Positions 62,129 to 64,000 of a stretch of DNA of 64,000 bases are shown here, one piece after another. The stretch comes from Salmonella enterica subsp. arizonae (GTDB taxonomy: Bacteria; Pseudomonadota; Gammaproteobacteria; Enterobacterales; Enterobacteriaceae). The stretch is from NCBI RefSeq assembly GCF_008692845.1, contig NZ_VXJW01000004.1, positions 1 through 64,000 of the forward strand, read 5' to 3'. Every line of letters starts with the position of its first letter. Positions within the stretch are counted from its first letter, which is position 1. Made by a program: the position numbers and the translations under genes. The notes beneath the pieces were generated by a model. The model was not told the DNA's origin. It worked only from the letters and a program-made list of their open reading frames with translations, and did no database searches.

Positions 62129-62144
62129 GTGTAAACGATTACAC
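62129..62144. promoter_or_regulatory. gal operator (GalR/GalS)
   Basis: GTGTAAACGATTACAC is a perfect match to the gal operator consensus. It ends four bases before the CRP site. Confidence 0.92.
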
Positions 62145-62147
62145 CAT

Positions 62148-62163
62148 TGTGATTGCCCTCACA
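62148..62163. promoter_or_regulatory. CRP site of galP
   Basis: TGTGA-TTGCCC-TCACA, both half-sites perfect. Adjacent operator and CRP site allow GalR to block activation. Confidence 0.88.
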
Positions 62164-62228
62164 TATTTTTACGGCGTACTCACCTACTCTTAACATCGAT
62201 AAAATTGCTAACCCAACCGGAGGGCATA

Positions 62229-63623
62229 ATGCCTGACAATAAAAAACAAGGGCGTTCCAACAAGGCCATGACATTTTTTGTCTGCTTTCTTGCAGCCCTG
62301 GCAGGATTACTTTTTGGCCTGGATATCGGCGTTATCGCCGGTGCTTTACCCTTTATTACCGATGAGTTTCAGATTAACGCACACACTCAGGAATGGGTGG
62401 TCAGCTCCATGATGTTTGGCGCGGCCGTCGGCGCTGTCGGCAGCGGCTGGCTCTCCTTTAAACTGGGTCGTAAAAAAAGCCTGATGATCGGCGCTATCCT
62501 GTTCGTCGCCGGTTCATTGTTCTCCGCTGCGGCGCCTAACGTTGAAGTCCTGATTATTTCCCGCGTGCTGTTGGGGCTGGCCGTTGGCGTCGCGTCCTAC
62601 ACTGCGCCGTTGTACCTGTCCGAGATCGCGCCGGAGAAAATTCGTGGCAGCATGATCTCAATGTACCAACTCATGATCACCATCGGGATCCTGGGCGCTT
62701 ATCTGTCTGATACCGCGTTCAGCTACAGCGGCGCATGGCGCTGGATGCTCGGCGTGATCATCATCCCGGCCATTCTGCTGTTAATTGGCGTCTTCTTCCT
62801 GCCAGACAGCCCGCGCTGGTTTGCGGCGAAACGTCGCTTCCATGATGCTGAACGCGTCCTGTTACACCTGCGTGATACCAGCGCGGAAGCAAAACGTGAG
62901 CTCGATGAAATTCGCGAAAGTTTGCAGGTTAAGCAGAGCGGTTGGGCGCTGTTCAAAGAGAACAGCAACTTCCGCCGCGCCGTGTTCCTTGGCGTTCTGT
63001 TGCAGGTAATGCAACAGTTTACCGGGATGAACGTCATCATGTATTACGCGCCGAAAATCTTCGAACTGGCGGGGTACACCAACACCACGGAGCAGATGTG
63101 GGGCACCGTTATCGTTGGCCTGACTAACGTCCTGGCAACCTTTATCGCTATCGGTCTGGTTGACCGCTGGGGCCGCAAACCTACCCTGACGCTGGGCTTC
63201 CTGGTCATGGCGATTGGCATGGGGATTCTGGGTACGATGATGCACATTGGCATTCATTCCCCGTCTGCGCAATACTTCGCGATCGCTATGCTGCTGATGT
63301 TCATCATTGGGTTCGCGATGAGCGCCGGTCCGTTGATTTGGGTTCTGTGCTCCGAAATCCAGCCGCTGAAAGGCCGCGATTTCGGCATCACCTGCTCCAC
63401 CGCGACCAACTGGATCGCCAATATGATCGTCGGCGCAACGTTCCTGACCATGCTGAACAATCTGGGTAACGCCAACACCTTCTGGGTCTACGCCGGCCTG
63501 AACGTGCTGTTTATCCTGCTGACTCTGTGGCTGGTGCCGGAAACCAAACACGTCTCGCTGGAACACATTGAACGTAACCTGATGAAGGGTCGTAAACTGC
63601 GCGAAATCGGCGCCCACGACTAA
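62229..63623 (+). CDS. galP: galactose:proton symporter
   Basis: The 464-residue MFS sugar porter has 12 transmembrane helices. Family motifs are GRKKSLM (loop 2-3), PDSPRW (after TM6), DRWGRKPT (loop 8-9) and [13 protein letters not shown] (C terminus). It imports galactose, glucose and analogues. ATG at 62229 has GGAGGG five bases upstream and matches E. coli; the eight extra codons upstream have no ribosome site. Confidence 0.98.
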   Translation: MPDNKKQGRSNKAMTFFVCFLAALAGLLFGLDIGVIAGALPFITDEFQINAHTQEWVVSSMMFGAAVGAVGSGWLSFKLGRKKSLMIGAILFVAGSLFSAAAPNVEVLIISRVLLGLAVGVASYTAPLYLSEIAPEKIRGSMISMYQLMITIGILGAYLSDTAFSYSGAWRWMLGVIIIPAILLLIGVFFLPDSPRWFAAKRRFHDAERVLLHLRDTSAEAKRELDEIRESLQVKQSGWALFKENSNFRRAVFLGVLLQVMQQFTGMNVIMYYAPKIFELAGYTNTTEQMWGTVIVGLTNVLATFIAIGLVDRWGRKPTLTLGFLVMAIGMGILGTMMHIGIHSPSAQYFAIAMLLMFIIGFAMSAGPLIWVLCSEIQPLKGRDFGITCSTATNWIANMIVGATFLTMLNNLGNANTFWVYAGLNVLFILLTLWLVPETKHVSLEHIERNLMKGRKLREIGAHD

Positions 63624-63631
63624 ACCCTCCC

Positions 63632-63667
63632 ACGCTTCCTCCCGCCACGGGAGGAAGCGTTTTTCTT
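63632..63667 (+). terminator. terminator after galP
   Basis: ACGCTTCCTCCCG, loop CCA, CGGGAGGAAGCGT, then TTTTCTT. A 13-bp perfect stem. Confidence 0.94.
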
Positions 63668-63702
63668 GCAGTCCCTCTTCCGTCGCACTATTCTCTGCCG
63701 CT

Positions 63703-64000
63703 ATGAAAACCCCTCGTCTCCCTATCGCTATTCAACAGGCCGTGATGCGTCGTCTGCGGGAAAATCTTGCCCAGGCTAACCTCAAACTCAATAGGCATTA
63801 TCCGGAGCCGAAACTGGTGTATACGCAACGCGGCACCTCGGCGGGTACCGCCTGGCTGGAGAGCTACGAAATTCGCCTCAACCCGGTGTTGCTAATGGAA
63901 AACGTTGACGCCTTTATTGCCGCGGTCGTGCCGCATGAACTGGCACATCTGCTGGTGTGGAAGCACTTCGGGCGCAAAGCGCCTCACGGTAAAGAGTGGA
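63703..64000 (+). CDS. sprT: SprT family zinc-binding protein, 3' end beyond window
   Basis: 99 codons from ATG 63703 ([14 protein letters not shown]) are visible; the E. coli protein has about 165 residues. The metallopeptidase-like zinc motif lies in [14 protein letters not shown] (about 77-90), the same fold as eukaryotic Spartan proteases. The C-terminal zinc ribbon is outside the window. Bacterial role unknown. In E. coli it precedes endA. Confidence 0.95.
   Translation, partial: MKTPRLPIAIQQAVMRRLRENLAQANLKLNRHYPEPKLVYTQRGTSAGTAWLESYEIRLNPVLLMENVDAFIAAVVPHELAHLLVWKHFGRKAPHGKEW

Larger units (their letters stand above)
61833..62228. promoter_or_regulatory. galP promoter region
   Basis: With the metK terminator, a 472-base gap between metK and galP. 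It contains two gal operators and a CRP palindrome, listed separately. The rest is AT-rich (61990-62110). Confidence 0.7.

Overview
The window is chromosomal DNA from a member of the Enterobacteriaceae, most likely Salmonella enterica. Nearly every protein matches its E. coli K-12 counterpart closely in length and sequence, and the backbone order from glyU through ygeR, idi, lysS-prfB-recJ-dsbC-xerD, gcvTHP, serA-rpiA, argP, scpABC, mscS, fbaA-pgk-epd, tktA, speAB, metK, galP and sprT is the classic enterobacterial one. Accessory genes that E. coli K-12 lacks sit at two places, next to glyU and next to epd. The species call is from memory of gene order and protein sequence, not from a database search.

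Bases 1-4013 are an accessory island lying against the 3' end of the tRNA-Gly(CCC) gene glyU. It holds an IS110-type transposase remnant, a compact tyrosine recombinase, a small exported protein, a PAAR-like gene broken by an in-frame TGA, a PAAR protein with a C-terminal domain resembling permuted NlpC/P60 (papain-like) enzymes, and a small two-helix membrane protein overlapping its end. I read the last two as an orphan type VI secretion effector and immunity pair. The next 500 bases hold no recognisable gene, but carry two hairpins, one of which copies the D-arm of the neighbouring tRNA.

Bases 4014-44438 are backbone. They include cell-envelope (ygeR/actS) and isoprenoid (idi) genes; the prfB-lysS pair with the programmed +1 frameshift; recJ, dsbC and xerD in one strand-coherent run; fldB; the sdhE-ygfX pair divergent from ygfZ; trhA, yqfB and bglA; the glycine-cleavage operon gcvT-gcvH-gcvP with a PurR-like box upstream and an interrupted ERIC element inside; the ubiquinone hydroxylase cluster ygfB-pepP-ubiH-ubiI; zapA, 6S RNA and ygfA; serA, rpiA and argP; the methylmalonyl-CoA cluster scpA-argK-scpB-scpC with its LysR neighbour ygfI; yggE, argO and mscS; and the glycolytic run epd-pgk-fbaA.

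Bases 44439-47898 are a second accessory insertion between epd and yggC. It is a five-gene operon made of a PPC/DUF296 protein followed by a complete ECF-type transporter (S component, EcfT, two ATPases). The two ATPases show complementary defects that would leave one canonical ATP site. Bases 47867-53535 are the oppositely oriented cmtB-cmtA-yggP-yggF-yggD-yggC operon (PTS permease, dehydrogenase, class II fructose bisphosphatase, MtlR-like protein, kinase) with a perfect CRP-type palindrome upstream.

Bases 53536-64000 return to the backbone: tktA, the lipoprotein protease loiP, the agmatine/putrescine genes speA and speB with the 43-residue gene yqgB just upstream of speA, metK with met-box-like repeats, galP with two gal operators and a CRP site, and the first 99 codons of sprT, cut by the window edge. 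REP/BIME palindromes occur in many intergenic gaps.
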